From Rutidosis leptorrhynchoides (Eukaryota > Streptophyta > Magnoliopsida > Asterales > Asteraceae): a DNA stretch of 64,000 bases. The translations under genes and the position numbers were made by a program. The notes below the pieces were generated by a model. The model saw nothing but the letters and a program-made list of their open reading frames with translations, ran no database searches and had not been told where the DNA came from. The DNA lies in contig NC_092335.1 of assembly GCF_046630445.1 (NCBI RefSeq), positions 632,018,001 to 632,082,000 on the forward strand, in the 5' to 3' direction. Below, one piece after another: positions 11,601-23,104 of this stretch (positions are counted from its first letter, which is position 1; every line of letters starts with the position of its first letter).

Positions 11601-12994
11601 GAAATTAATTTACCATTTGCTAATTCGAGTAAAAATTTACTATCCAAAGGCGTCAATGGACAACTTAATTTAGCACAAAAATCTCTACTCATATAGCTTC
11701 TATCCGCACCCGAATCAAATAAAACGTAAGCAGATTTATTGTCAATAAGAAACGTACCCGTAACAAGCTCCGGGTCTTCCTGTGCCTCTACCGCATTAAT
11801 ATTGAAAACTCTTCCACGGCCTTGTCCATTCGTGTTCTCCTGGTTCGGGCAATTTCTAATAATGTGGCCTGGTTTTCCACATTTATAACAAACTACATTG
11901 GCATAACTTGCTCCGACACTACTTGCTCCGCCATTACTCGTTCCGACACCATTTGTTCCTTTCATTCTATTAACCCCTGGTCCGTAGACCTCACACTTCG
12001 CCGCGCTATGACCATTTCTTTTACACTTGTTGCAAAATTTGGTGCAGAACCCCGAGTGATTCTTTTCACACCGTTGGCATAGTTGCTTCTGATTATTGTT
12101 GTTGTTGCGGTTATTATTGTTGTTGGGATGATTGTTGTAGTTGCTGTTGTTGTTGTTGTTGGGCCGTTTGTTGTAGTTGCGATTGATGTTGCGATTGTTG
12201 GGATAATTGTTGCGATTATTGTTGTAATTGCTGTTGTTGTTGTATTGGTGATTCTTATCACAGTTTTCCTCCCACTTTCTTTTGACTTGCTTCACATTGG
12301 CCTCTTCAGCAGTCTGTTCTTTAATTCTTTCTTCAATCTGGTTCACTAGTTTGTGAGCCATTCTACATGCCTGTTGTATGGAAGCGGGCTCGTGTGAACT
12401 TATATCTTCTTGGATTCTTTCCGGTAATCCTTTCACAAACGCGTCGATCTTCTCTTCCTCATCTTCGAATGCTCCCGGACACAATAGGCACAATTCTGTG
12501 AATCGTCTTTCGTACGTGGTAATATCAAATCCTTGGGTTCGTAACCCTCTAAGTTCTGTCTTGAGCTTATTGACCTCGGTTCTGGGACGGTACTTCTCGT
12601 TCATCAAGTGCTTGAATGCTGACCACGGTAGTGCGTACGCATCATCTTGTCCCACTTGCTCTAGATAGGTATTCCACCATGTTAACGCAGAACCTGTGAA
12701 GGTATGCGTAGCGTACTTCACTTTGTCCTCTTCAGTACACTTACTTATGGCAAACACCGATTCAACCTTCTCGGTCCACCGTTTCAATCCGATCGGTCCT
12801 TCGGTTCCATCAAATTCCAAAGGTTTGCAGGCAGTGAATTCTTTGTAGGTGCATCCTACACGATTTCCTGTACTGCTAGATCCAAGGTTATTGTTGGTAT
12901 GTAGCGCAGCCTGTACTGCGGCTATGTTTGAAGCTAGAAAAGTACGGAATTCCTCTTCATTCATATTCACGGTGTGTCGAGTAGTCGGTGCCAT
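8666..12994 (-). CDS. Gag-pol polyprotein of family A (Tekay-type chromovirus)
   Basis: Single open frame of about 1440 residues. I place the start at the [10 protein letters not shown] methionine (12994); the frame is open 12 codons further up, to 13030. Order: gag (roughly 60-230); an Asn-rich linker; zinc knuckle [14 protein letters not shown]; protease with [11 protein letters not shown]; reverse transcriptase with [10 protein letters not shown] and the catalytic FIDDILIYS; RNase H with [10 protein letters not shown]; integrase with an HHCC zinc finger and a DDE core ([30 protein letters not shown]); then the start of the C-terminal domain ([12 protein letters not shown]). It makes the particle and copies and integrates the element. 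It is the likely trans source of enzymes for family B elements, which share its PPT and primer type. Confidence 0.95.
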   Translation of the reverse strand: MAPTTRHTVNMNEEEFRTFLASNIAAVQAALHTNNNLGSSSTGNRVGCTYKEFTACKPLEFDGTEGPIGLKRWTEKVESVFAISKCTEEDKVKYATHTFTGSALTWWNTYLEQVGQDDAYALPWSAFKHLMNEKYRPRTEVNKLKTELRGLRTQGFDITTYERRFTELCLLCPGAFEDEEEKIDAFVKGLPERIQEDISSHEPASIQQACRMAHKLVNQIEERIKEQTAEEANVKQVKRKWEENCDKNHQYNNNSNYNNNRNNYPNNRNINRNYNKRPNNNNNSNYNNHPNNNNNRNNNNNQKQLCQRCEKNHSGFCTKFCNKCKRNGHSAAKCEVYGPGVNRMKGTNGVGTSNGGASSVGASYANVVCYKCGKPGHIIRNCPNQENTNGQGRGRVFNINAVEAQEDPELVTGTFLIDNKSAYVLFDSGADRSYMSRDFCAKLSCPLTPLDSKFLLELANGKLISADNICRNREIKLVSETFKIDLIPVELGSFDVIIGMDWLKEVKAEIVCYKNAIRIIREKGKPLMVYGEKGNTKLHLISNLKAQKLIRKGCYAVLAHVEKVQTEEKSINDVPIAKEFPDVFPKELPGLPPHRSVEFQIDLVPGAAPIARAPYRLAPSEMKELQSQLQELLERGFIRPSTSPWGAPVLFVKKKDGTFRLCIDYRELNKLTIKNRYPLPRIDDLFDQLQGSSVYSKIDLRSGYHQMRVKEDDIPKTAFRTRYGHYEFMVMPFGLTNAPAVFMDLMNRVCGPYLDKFVIVFIDDILIYSKNDQEHGEHLRKVLEVLRKEELYAKFSKCAFWLEEVQFLGHIVNKEGIKVDPAKIETVEKWETPKTPKHIRQFLGLAGYYRRFIQDFSRIAKPLTALTHKGKKFEWNDEQEKAFQLLKTKLTTAPILSLPEGNDDFVIYCDASKQGLGCVLMQRTKVIAYASRQLKIHEQNYTTHDLELGAVVFALKTWRHYLYGVKSIIYTDHKSLQHIFNQKQLNMRQRRWIELLNDYDFEIRYHPGKANVVADALSRKDREPIRVKSMNIMIHNNITTQIKEAQQGVLKGGNLKDEIPKGSEKHLNIREDGTRYRAERIWVPKFGDMREMVLREAHKTRYSIHPGTGKMYKDLKKHFWWPGMKADVAKYVGECLTCSKVKAEHQKPSGLLQQPEIPEWKWENITMDFITKLPRTASGFDTIWVIVDRLTKSAHFLPIREDDKMEKLARLYLKEVVSRHGIPISIISDRDGRFISRFWQTLQQALGTRLDMSTAYHPQTDGQSERTIQTLEYMLRACVIDFGNSWDRHLPLAEFSYNNSYHSSIEMAPFEALYGRKCRSPICWSEVGDRQITGPEIIQETTEKIIQIQQRLKTAQSRQKSYADIKRKDIEFEIGEMVMLKVSPWKGVVRFGKRGKLNPRYIGPFKIIDRVGPVAYRLELPQQLAAVHNTFHVSNLKKCFAK

Positions 12995-13132
12995 TTCCTT
13001 CAAAATAGTTAAATGGAACAAGTTAATCATACAGAATATTAAGAGTAGTTAATAGTATTTCGTAGCATAATATGAACTTATTTATAAAAGCTTTTTCTTC
13101 ATATTAGCATTTTATAAGTTTAAATTCGGGTA

Positions 13133-13145
13133 GTACCTACCCGTT
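13133..13145 (-). other. Second polypurine-like motif in the family A leader
   Basis: On the minus strand AACGGGTAGGTAC, identical over 13 nt to the real polypurine tract at 8394-8406. It is followed in sense by TACCCGAATTTAAACTT-like sequence that recalls an LTR start. It lies between the F-box frame and gag-pol. It could be a secondary plus-strand primer or a scar of recombination. Confidence 0.6.
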
Positions 13146-13335
13146 AAGTTCATACTTAGTAGCTAATATACAATTCAACTACTACAATTCTATATGAAAA
13201 ACTGATTATAATAATATTTCGCGTTCAAACTTTTATACAATATTTTACAAACTTACAATACCGCTTATTTTACATAAAGCATGAAATATAGCACACAATA
13301 ACTTTGATACAAGATAGTTGTGAAGACAATTCTAG

Positions 13336-14019
13336 CTAGTACACAAGTCGTTCAGCAAAGACAATAAAGACACGTAATTCATACGTCCAGAAACAAGTCA
13401 TGCATTCTGGTTTTACTAGGACTACTTCCCATCCTTGGTCTTGTGCAACATAACCGTTATGGCCGTTGATAAGACAGCGTGTTGTAACGTCATCAAAGGG
13501 ACGAGGGTTACGTAATGTCCAACAGTCCCGTAATAATCTAAAAACCTCATTTCTTACCCCAATTACCGACTCCGTCACTTGTGGAAACGTTTTGTTTAAT
13601 AGTTGTAGCCCGATGTTCTTGTTCTCACTTTGGTGAGAAGCGAACATTACTAATCCGTAAGCATAACATGCTTCTTTATGTTGCATGTTAGCCGCTTTTT
13701 CTAAATCACGAAGTCCAATATTCGGATATATTGAGTCAAAATAATTTCTTAACCCGTTGCGTAAAATAGCATTTGGGTTCCCCGCAATATATGCGTCAAA
13801 GTAAACACATCGTAACTTATGGGTTTCCCAATGTGATATCCCCCATCTTTCAAACGAAAGTCTCTTATAAACCAAGACATTCTTGGAACGTTCTTCGAAT
13901 GTCTTACAAACTGATCTCGCCTTAAATAGTTGTGCCGAAGAATTCTGGCCGACTCTAGACAAGATTTCATCAATCATGTCTCCGGGTAGGTCTCTTAAAA
14001 TATTGGGTTGTCTATCCAT
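13336..14019 (-). CDS. F-box protein (At2g35280-like) carried in the retrotransposon leader
   Basis: 227-residue intact frame. Residues about 5-50 form an F-box (NILRDLPGDMIDEILSRVG, then SVCKTFEERSK). The rest (VYFDAYIAGNPNAILRNGLR, DLEKAANMQHKEACYAYGL, a Cys-rich end ECMTCFWTYELRVF) matches what I recall of plant F-box proteins of the At2g35280 type. In those the F-box docks on SKP1 of an SCF ubiquitin ligase and the repeat-like remainder would bind a target; the target is unknown. The frame is in element sense, 190 bp before the second polypurine-like motif. A pyrimidine-rich stretch ending TTTTACAG stands 14 nt before the ATG on the minus strand and looks like a splice acceptor. Whether it is expressed, and whether it is captured host coding sequence or an old part of the family, cannot be told here. 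Confidence 0.75.
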   Translation of the reverse strand: MDRQPNILRDLPGDMIDEILSRVGQNSSAQLFKARSVCKTFEERSKNVLVYKRLSFERWGISHWETHKLRCVYFDAYIAGNPNAILRNGLRNYFDSIYPNIGLRDLEKAANMQHKEACYAYGLVMFASHQSENKNIGLQLLNKTFPQVTESVIGVRNEVFRLLRDCWTLRNPRPFDDVTTRCLINGHNGYVAQDQGWEVVLVKPECMTCFWTYELRVFIVFAERLVY

Positions 14020-14156
14020 TTTGTGTTTTTAAACTGTAAAATAGACAAGAGTTAGATTCATAAAAAAAATACTTATTAATACAAGCAATTTTTACATATA
14101 TCATAAAGCATAAGAACACTATATTCCATATATTACACCACACGAATAGAACTATC

Positions 14157-14735
14157 TTATTCCGACTCGCTCGTTTCTTCTTCTTCGGTTTTGGTTCGTT
14201 TTGCCAAGTTTCTAGGGATATATGATGTTCCCCTAATACGAGCCGTCGTTGTCCACATTGGTTTAGAAAAACCTGGTGGTTTAGAGGTTCCCGGGTCATT
14301 GTTACAACTTAAGGACTTCGGGGGTTGACGATACATATAAAGTTCATCGGGGTTGGAATTAGATTTCTCTATTTTTATGCCCTTTCCCTTATTATTTTCT
14401 TTTGCCTTTTTAAATTCAGTTGGGGTAATTTCTATAACATCATCGGAATTCTCGTCGGAATCCGATTCATCGGAGAATTGGTAATCCTCCCAATATTTTG
14501 CTTCCTTGGCGGAAACACCATTGACCATAATTAACTTTGGTCGGTTGGTTGAGGATTTTCTTTTACTTAACCGGTTTATTATCTCCCCCACCGGTTCTAT
14601 TTCTTCATCCGGTTCCGATTCTTCTTCCAGTTCCTCTTCGGGAACTTGTGAATCAGTCCACAAATCATTCCAATTTACATTTGACTCTTCATTATTATTA
14701 GGTGAGTCAATGGGACTTGTTCTAGAGGTAGACAT
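14157..14735 (-). CDS. Acidic protein of unknown function in the family A leader
   Basis: 192-residue intact frame, the first one after the primer site. It is strongly acidic in two blocks (EEELEEESEPDEEIEP near 33-48; DESDSDENSDDVIE near 88-101). Lys-rich patches (KKAKENNKGKGIKIEK-like) follow, and a Pro/Arg-rich C-terminal third (PKSLSCNNDPGTSKPPGF, then TTARIRGTSYIPRNLAKRTK) ends in TEEEETSESE. No domain is recognised. Low-complexity acidic/basic layout suggests a disordered nuclear or nucleic-acid-associated protein, which is inference only. It lies 137 bp before the F-box frame, in the same sense. Confidence 0.6.
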   Translation of the reverse strand: MSTSRTSPIDSPNNNEESNVNWNDLWTDSQVPEEELEEESEPDEEIEPVGEIINRLSKRKSSTNRPKLIMVNGVSAKEAKYWEDYQFSDESDSDENSDDVIEITPTEFKKAKENNKGKGIKIEKSNSNPDELYMYRQPPKSLSCNNDPGTSKPPGFSKPMWTTTARIRGTSYIPRNLAKRTKTEEEETSESE

Positions 14736-14925
14736 CTATCACATAATATCAAACACGTTAAGAGATTAATATATCACATAATATTCATATGTTAAAAATA
14801 TATAGTTTCCAACAAAAATGTTAAGCAATCATTTTTAAAGAAAACACGATCGAAGTCCAGACTCACTAATGCATCCTAACAAACTCGATAAGACACACTA
14901 ATGCAAATTTTCTGGTTCTCTAAGA

Positions 14926-14942
14926 CCAACGCTCGGATACCA
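14926..14942 (-). other. Primer-binding site of family A, tRNA-iMet type
   Basis: On the minus strand TGGTATCCGAGCGTTGG, starting 2 nt from the LTR end. It resembles the usual plant TGGTATCAGAGC site that pairs with initiator tRNA-Met, with one difference in the first twelve bases. Confidence 0.85.
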
Positions 14943-14944
14943 AC

Positions 14945-17900
14945 TGAAATGTCCCGTTCTTATTGATTAAAAACGTTCCATATTAATTGATTTCGTTGCG
15001 AGGTTTTGACCTCTATATGAGACGTTTTTCAAAGACTACATTCATTTTTAAACAAACCATAACCTTTATTTCATCAATAAAGGTTTAAAAAGCTTTACGT
15101 AGATTATCAAATAATGATAATCTAAAATATCCTGTTTACACACGACCATTACATAATGGTTTACAATACAAATATGTTACAACAAAATAAGTTTCTTGAA
15201 TGCAGTTTTTACACAATATCATACAAGCATGGACTCCAAATCTTGTCCTTATTTAAGTATGCGACAGCGGAAGCTCTTAATAATCACCTGAGAATAAACA
15301 TGCTTAAAACGTCAACAAAAATGTTGGTGAGTTATAGGTTTAACCTATATATATCAAATCGTAACAATAGACCACAAGATTTCATATTTCAATACACATC
15401 CCATACATAGAGATAAAAATCATTCATATGGTGAACACCTGGTAACCGACAATAACAAGATGCATATATAAGAATATCCCCATCATTCCGGGACACCCTT
15501 CGGATATGATATAAATTTCGAAGTACTAAAGCATCCGGTACTTTGGATGGGGTTTGTTAGGCCCAATAGATCTATCTTTAGGATTCGCGTCAATTAGGGT
15601 GTCTGTTCCCTAATTCTTAGATTACCAGACTTAATAAAAAGGGGCATATTCGATTTCGATAATTCAACCATAGAATGTAGTTTCACGTACTTGTGTCTAT
15701 TTTGTAAATCATTTATAAAACCTGCATGTATTCTCATCCCAAAAATATTAGATTTTAAAAGTGGGACTATAACTCACTTTCACAGATTTTTACTTCGTCG
15801 GGAAGTAAGACTTGGCCACTGGTTGATTCACGAACCTATAACAATATATACATATATATCAAAGTATGTTCAAAATATATTTACAACACTTTTAATATAT
15901 TTTGATGTTTTAAGTTTATTAAGTCAGCTGTCCTCGTTAGTAACCTACAACTAGTTGTCCACAGTTAGATGTACAGAAATAAATCGATAAATATTATCTT
16001 GAATCAATCCACGACCCAGTGTATACGTATCTCAGTATTGATCACAACTCAAACTATATATATTTTGGAATCAACCTCAACCCTGTATAGCTAACTCCAA
16101 CATTCACATATAGAGTGTCTATGGTTGTTCCGAAATATATATAGATGTGTCGACATGATAGGTCGAAACATTGTATACGTGTCTATGGTATCTCAAGATT
16201 ACATAATATATAATACAAGTTGATTAAGTTATGGTTGGAATAGATTTGTTACCAATTTTCACGTAGCTAAAATGAGAAAAATTATCCAATCTTGTTTTAC
16301 CCATAACTTCTTCATTTTAAATCCGTTTTGAGTGAATCAAATTGCTATGGTTTCATATTGAACTCTATTTTATGAATCTAAACAAAAAATGTATAGGTTT
16401 CTAGTCGGAAAAATAAGTTACAAGTCGTTTTTGTAAAGGTAGTCATTTCAGTCGAAAGAACGACGTCTAGATGACCATTTTAGAAAACATACTTCCACTT
16501 TGAGTTTAACCATAATTTTTGGATATAGTTTCATGTTCATAATAAAAATCATTTTCTCAGAATAACAACTTTTAAATCAAAGTTTATCATAGTTTTTAAT
16601 TAACTAACCCAAAACAGCCCGCGGTGTTACTACGACGGCGTAAATCCGGTTTTACGGTGTTTTTCGTGTTTCCAGGTTTTAAATCATTAAGTTAGCATAT
16701 CATATAGATATAGAACATGTGTTTAGTTGATTTTAAAAGTCAAGTTAGAAGGATTAACTTTTGTTTGCGAACAAGTTTAGAATTAACTAAACTATGTTCT
16801 AGTGATTACAAGTTTAAACCTTCGAATAAGATAGCTTTATATGTATGAATCGAATGATGTTATGAACATCATTACTACCTTAAGTTCCTTGGATGAACCT
16901 ACTGGAAAAGAGAAAAATGGATCTAGCTTCAATGGATCCTTGGATGGCTCAAAGTTCTTGAAGCAAAATCATGACACGAAAACAAGTTCAAGTAAGATCA
17001 TCACTTGAAATAAGATTGTTATAGTTATAGAAATTGAACCAAAGTTTGAATATGATTATTACCTTATATTAGAATGATAACCTACTGTAAGAAACAAAGA
17101 TTTCTTGAGGTTGGATGATCACCTTACAAGATTGGAAGTGAGCTAGCAAACTTGAAAGTATTCTTGATTTTATGAAACTAGAACTTTTGGAATTTATGAA
17201 GAACACTTAGAACTTGAAGATAGAACTTGAGAGAGTTCAATTAGATGAAGAAAATTGAAGAATGAAAGTGTTTGTAGGTGTTTTTGGTCGTTGGTGTATG
17301 GATTAGATATAAAGGATATGTAATTTTGTTTTCATGTAAATAAGTCATGAATGATTACTCATATTTTTGTAATCTTATGAGATATTTCATGCTAGTTGCC
17401 AAATGATGGTTCCCACATGTGTTAGGTGACTCACATGGGCTGCTAAGAGCTGATCATTGGAGTGTATATACCAATAGTACATACATCTAAAAGCTGTGTA
17501 TTGTACGAGTACGAATACGGGTGCATACGAGTAGAATTGTTGATGAAACTGAACGAGAATGTAATTGTAAGCATTTTTGTTAAGTAGAAGTATTTTGATA
17601 AGTGTATTGAAGTCTTTCAAAAGTGTATAAATACATATTAAAACACTACATGTATATACATTTTAACTGAGTCGTTAAGTCATCGTTAGTCGTTACATGT
17701 AAGTGTTGTTTTGAAACCTTTAGGTTAACGATCTTGTTAAATGTTGTTAACCCAATGTTTATAATAACAAAAGAGATTTTAAATTATTATATTATCATGA
17801 TATTATGATGTACGAATATCTCTTAATATGATATATATACATTAAATGTCGTTACAACGATAAACGTTACATATATGTCTCGTTTCAAAATCATTAAGTT

Positions 17901-18196
17901 AGTAGTCTTGTTTTTACATATGTAGTTCATTGTTAATATAATTAATGATATGTTTACTTATCATAATATCATGTTAACTATATATATAACCATATATATG
18001 TCATCATATAGTTTTTTTACAAGTTTTAACGTTCGTGAATCACCGGTCAACTTGGGTGGTCAATTGTCTATATGAAACCTATTTCAATTAATCAAGTCTT
18101 AACAAGTTTGATTGCTTAACATGTTGGAAACATTTAATCATGTAAACATCAATCTCAATTAATATATATAAACATGGAAAAGTTCGGGTCACTACA
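14945..18196 (-). repeat. Family A 5' LTR
   Basis: 3252 bp, offset exactly 9803 from the 3' LTR, with no difference seen in the compared blocks. Would hold the element promoter. Ends TG...CA, followed by TATAA (18197-18201). Confidence 0.95.
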
Positions 18197-18201
18197 TATA
18201 A

Positions 18202-19243
18202 CAGATTCCATATGAACGTCACTAAATAGGACAACCATAATCATTATTAATTATTAGGTTAATTAATTTGAAGATAGGTTCGACAGATTCCAATGAGTTG
18301 TCACTCAATTAGACAATACCCCCCATCTATTAATAGTCAATAATCCAATTTCCACAAGTGTCGGTCTTTTGCCCAAACCTTAATTATGGTCCAAAGTTCA
18401 ATAACCCAATTTTAGTAATTAGCCCAACATCATGAGTACTTCATTTTAAATAAGCATAATAACGACTTAGCTACGAGACATTAATGTAAAAAGGTTGAAC
18501 ATAACTTACAATGATTAAAAATAGCGTAGCGTTACACGGACAGAATTTCGACTTACATACTCAAAAGATCTCTATCATAAATCTTATTATTATCATAATT
18601 TAAAATTAAAATTAAGATTATTGTTATATCTTATTAAGTTAACATTATGATAGAGATATAGAATATAGATATTGATATTGATAGATAGAAAAATAAGAAA
18701 AAGATAGAAGAAAAAAAAAGATCGAAAAAAAATCTCCTTGCTTATTGATCGTAATCGTCGCCTTTTATAGGCAAATATGAAATTGAATTTTCATTTACGA
18801 CCCCTGAACTATGCTCAATTAACAACTTTTTATTATTTAATATTATTCTTATTATGAATTATTTAAATATTATATTTTATTCTTGTGCATAGTTGACTCG
18901 TAATTTTTACACCGTTGCGTCGAGCGCTGAAAGTTGGTTCATGCCTCGGTTCCGGATTTTCGAACGCCCTTTCGTACAATTTTATATCGTGTACTTTGCG
19001 TTTTGTAACTTGTACTCTTGTCATTTTTAGACGTTCTTCATCAATAATTTGAACCTTTTTGATTGTATCTTGTACTTTTGAGCTTTTTGGACCTTTGCGT
19101 CTTCAAATCTTCGTTTTCGCCTTTTGTCTTCGCACTTATTTAAAATAAACGAATATTACTCGAAAATGGAACAATTGCAACTAAAATCTTGTCTTTCTTG
19201 GGGGATTTTGCTATGAAATATATGTTCCTTTTTAGCCTTATCA
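18202..19243 (-). repeat. Athila-like 5' LTR, outer part
   Basis: Outer 1042 nt of the interrupted LTR. In sense it starts TGATAAGGCTAAAAAGGAAC at 19243. A TATA-like CTATAAAA lies at 18763-18770 (minus strand), aligned with the CTATAAAT of the solo LTR at 48697-48704. It matches 48300-49235 in word order. Confidence 0.85.
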
Positions 19244-20237
19244 GCAATCGAGGCAGATCACTGTATTTAATTATAGAGATCTTAATTTCCTTACTCGCCA
19301 AAGAATCAAATCTTTTAGATTTCGAAGATTTTCTTTAAATCCCTTGAATTCCGGAATTTAACCCTGACTCTGTCTAAAGATAAGATGAATCTTTACTTTC
19401 CTATTTCACTCTTTGGTGATAGCTTCATTCGTACTCTTCGAATAATCGAATTATTTTTATCCATATTACTCACTGATGATAAAACTCAATTTATCAACTC
19501 ATATTCGTCATGAAAACATTTTTATTGTTAGCCATGACCACCTCATTCAAATTTCGGGACGAAATTTCTTTAACGGGTAGGTACTGTGATGACCCGGGAA
19601 TTTTCGACCAAATTTAAACTTAATCTTTATATGGTTTCGATACGATAAGCAAAGTTTGTTAAGATTAAATTTCAAACATTTTAAACTAAGGTGATACATT
19701 CATTTAACCTCGACCAAATTCAAATGATTCACGAACCATTAAACGAACTTAAATGGTTATATATGAATACGCGTATATATTATAACTTGATAACGTTAAC
19801 GAAATATTAAGTATAAATACTTTACAATATAGTATTTGGTTCCATATGTTTGTCGATAGAATTCCATAGTAATCAATTAATGTATTTTTCAACTGTATGG
19901 AAACACTTTTTCATATAACAAGACTTGTCTATCTAAACTGCCTTTGAATAAATAAACGTAAGTTGAAATATTGGTTGTAACGTGTATTTAAAACGTGTTC
20001 ATTAAATATATATGTTTTCAAATTAAGTATACGATAGTAACACCCGCCTAGTGACACAATTGATATTTAAAAACAATTAGTACTTGTATCCATTTAAATT
20101 CTTAAAAAGAAAAACGTTACGCGCTAAACTATTTTCCTAAATGAAATGAAAATAAACTTTGAAAAATAAATAGTTTTGAAAAACTAAATGTTATATAGTT
20201 AGATGAAAGATTTTGGATACAAAATTTATATTTCTAA

Positions 20238-20239
<2 letters not shown>

Positions 20240-20285
<46 letters not shown>
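20240..20285. repeat. (TA)n microsatellite
   Basis: About 23 TA units inside the family B LTR. Confidence 0.9.
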
Positions 20286-20287
<2 letters not shown>

Positions 20288-21862
20288 ATCTCGTCATAAA
20301 ACATCTTAATTTAAAATAAAATATTTTGGAAAACAACGAGTCACTGATTTATAGAAGCAAATAACCACGACGCTCAAATTTTATAAGATACATTTTTACA
20401 AAGTAATTTATTGATGAATAAATCAAACTATTACCAAAGGTACACGTCGCGTAACGGAAAAGGCTAATTTTTTAAACGTACGAAAGTGCGCTCGAAAAAC
20501 CGAAAGTGGTACATGAGTCGTGAGACCACGACCGTGCCATTTTTGTAAAAATTATATTTTTACTACGCACGTAAATATAATATAATATTTAATTAATTCT
20601 AAGGATTAAATATATTATATATTAATTAATATATAAATAAATCTATATTACATTACGTACTATATGTGTAAAAGAACCGAGTGTCGGCAGAATAGTTCTG
20701 TAAATAAATTATCACGTTAAAAAAAAAATTATTATTATATGTCAAGTAGGGGGACCGATTACAAGGGTAGAGATAGATATATAAATCAGGTGTGCGCATG
20801 GTTCTGCTTTAAGTTATAATAATTCATCATCATCATCACATCATTCATTACTTCATATTATTTTAATCTAATTTTCAAAGTTGTGAGCTGTCAATGCTAG
20901 CTATCTATATCTATATCTATATATTAAAATTATCCTCAAATTCAAACGAATATGAGAAATATGTCACATGTTTTCTTTTAAATTAATTGGGTGCCTATTC
21001 TTTTACTCCATATTTGAATGAGGACACGAAAGTTACAAATATAATTACAATGTCCTTTTATATATCACACATATCATACATATATTAATATTGCTAGTGG
21101 TTAGATTAATTATTATTAATTAATCGTATTAATTCAATAAAGTGAGGGTGGTATGGTCGAGTTGGTTATAAAATGATCCAGTTTGCTTCCACTCAAACAC
21201 ATACATTCATATATCTGTATATGACTTCGTAGAATTGTTATTATTAAGTTACAAATAATAATATACTACGACGAGTTCATGAGCGGATTATTTCAAACAT
21301 AGATTTTTATGAGCGGGATAGAGCTAAGGAAATTATGGTTTATAGCTATGGAGGTGATGGGTATGATCCATGGGTATGCTCGTGAGGTTAATTTAGTGTT
21401 TATCATCGCCGTTGCGTCTGCGTACCCTTCCTGCAATATTGAATCTCAATATTGATACGTAAGCACTCGTAATTTAATTTTTACATATTAATAGTGTATC
21501 CCTGACTAGTGCTCAAGTATATAGGGTTATGCATGCTAGTATTTTTGACTTTGTCGTTAGATAGGATATGTTGAATCCTGAATTAGTTACATATGCGGTT
21601 GAGATAAGGTATAAGATATGCATGTCGTTGGAAAGCTAGCGAAAAATTAAGAACTTTTCATTTAGATATCGAATGGTTTCGATGAACGGATTAGAAGTTA
21701 TAGCCAACTGAATATGATATAAAACAAAATAAATCATTCAATTATTTTGAAATCTAACTAAAAAGGCGTTCATAGTGTATTTGACTTTAAATATATTTTT
21801 CGCATTATATAATTTATGACTTTAAGTTATCTTTTAAACACGTTCAGAATAGAAAGATGTAC

Positions 21863-21873
21863 AGTCCGAGTCC
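21863..21873 (+). other. Box-B-like tRNA promoter relic in family B LTR
   Basis: AGTCCGAGTCC, close to the box B consensus GGTTCGANTCC, about 50 nt before a long (ATT)n run. The place matches the better-preserved tRNA-like units at 62944 and 43330. A degraded box A may be GTTCAGAATAG at 21842. Confidence 0.4.
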
Positions 21874-21924
21874 TACACAGCAAATTTGTTGATGACTTAC
21901 TTGATATAGGGATGGAGTTTTATC

Positions 21925-22036
<112 letters not shown>

Positions 22037-22926
22037 TATTATTAAAAGTATCATTAGTATTAAAACTATCATTCTTATTAAAATTATCATTTTTAATAGA
22101 AACATTATTGTTATTATAAAATATCACTATTATTATCATTTTAGTATTATTACTAGTCTCGAGCATTAGGATTGTGATACACTATGACTTGACCTAAATT
22201 GTTAGACAGATATTGACCAACGTATAAATATATACTTAATTTAGGTTCGTGAATCCGAGGCCAACCCTGCACTTGTTCAATGACGTCATATGTATTATCA
22301 CTACGAAATACAGTATTGTGAGTTTCATTTGCTCCCTTTTTAAATGCTTTTGCAATATATATTTTTGGGACTGAGAATACATGCGCTGATTTTATAAATG
22401 ATTTACGAAATAGACACAAGTGATCAAAAACTACATTATATGGTTGGATTATTAACCGAATATCGCCCTTCAAGTCTGGTAACCTAAGAATTTAGGGAAA
22501 TGGCCCCTGATTGACGCGAATCCTAAAGATAGATCTATGGATCTTGACAAGTCCCATTCGGGGTACGAATGCTTTAGTACTTCGAGATTATTATACAGAC
22601 GAGAGGTTCTGTTTTGGGAATATTTTATGCATTAAGTTAACGTCGGTTACCAGGTGTTCAATCCATATGAATGATTTTTATCTCTATGCAGTTTGCGAAA
22701 TGCCTGATATGAGAATGATGTTTATGAAATATGAAAATCTTGTGGTCTATTAAAATGATGGAAATGATTATTTATGTTAAACTAATGAACTCACCAACCT
22801 TTTAGTTGACACTTGAAAGCATGTTTATTCTCAGAATCTCAGGTATGAAAGAAATCTTCCGCTGTGCAATTGCTCATTTTAAAGATATTACTTGGAGTCA
22901 TTCATGACATATTTCAAAAGACGTTG

Positions 22927-23104
22927 TGTAACAGCCCGAGTACAACCCGTAGTGGATATTGTCCGCTTTGCCCCGACGCACGGTGGCCCACGGTTTTGTT
23001 TCTCGGGACTCACCCTCAAAACGCGTCCACTAGAGGAGGTATCCACACCTTTTATAAGGGGTGTTTCGTTCTCCTCCCCCACCGATGTGGGATGAGTTCT
23101 CACA
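22927..23104 (-). repeat. Short TRIM-like LTR end with promoter motifs
   Basis: 178 bp, in sense TGTGAGAACTC...GGGCTGTTACA. It carries CCCACATCGGTGGG and, about 20 nt further on, TTATAAAAGG. A purine-rich tract lies just before it in sense. The layout recalls TRIM elements of dicots. Confidence 0.6.

Larger units (their letters stand above)
5142..18196 (-). mobile_element. Family A: Tekay-type chromovirus LTR retrotransposon, looks whole and very young
   Basis: A complete 13,055-bp Ty3/gypsy element on the minus strand, inside the Athila LTR. In sense order: 5' LTR (18196-14945), tRNA-iMet primer site (14942-14926), acidic frame (14735-14157), F-box frame (14019-13336), a second polypurine-like motif (13145-13133), gag-pol (12994-8666), polypurine tract (8406-8394), 3' LTR (8393-5142). 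Both LTRs are 3252 bp with a constant offset of 9803, and every block I compared was identical, so the insertion is recent. It looks nearly whole, with perhaps one break near the end of pol judged against the sister copy at 58136. The RT, integrase and C-terminal chromodomain-like tail of that sister indicate a Tekay/Del chromovirus. Confidence 0.93.
1..19243 (-). mobile_element. Athila/Tat-like gypsy LTR retrotransposon, partial, with nested insert
   Basis: Minus-strand Ty3/gypsy element that leaves the window on the left. In its own order it has a 5' LTR (19243 down to about 4345, interrupted by a younger element at 5142-18196), an 18-nt primer-binding site at 4318-4335, a leader, and a gag-protease frame. 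The primer site has one difference from what I recall as the complement of plant tRNA-Asp, typical of Athila/Tat elements. The right edge sits inside the internal region of a plus-strand family B element: 19244 onward matches the reverse complement of the region near 45390 down to 45060. Reverse transcriptase and integrase are not seen; they either lie beyond position 1 or are absent. Confidence 0.85.

Noticed and set aside
11962-12261. Thr/Ile-rich and Val/Ile-rich frames over the gag linker
   Set aside because: Out-of-frame readings of the Asn-rich repeat in gag-pol.
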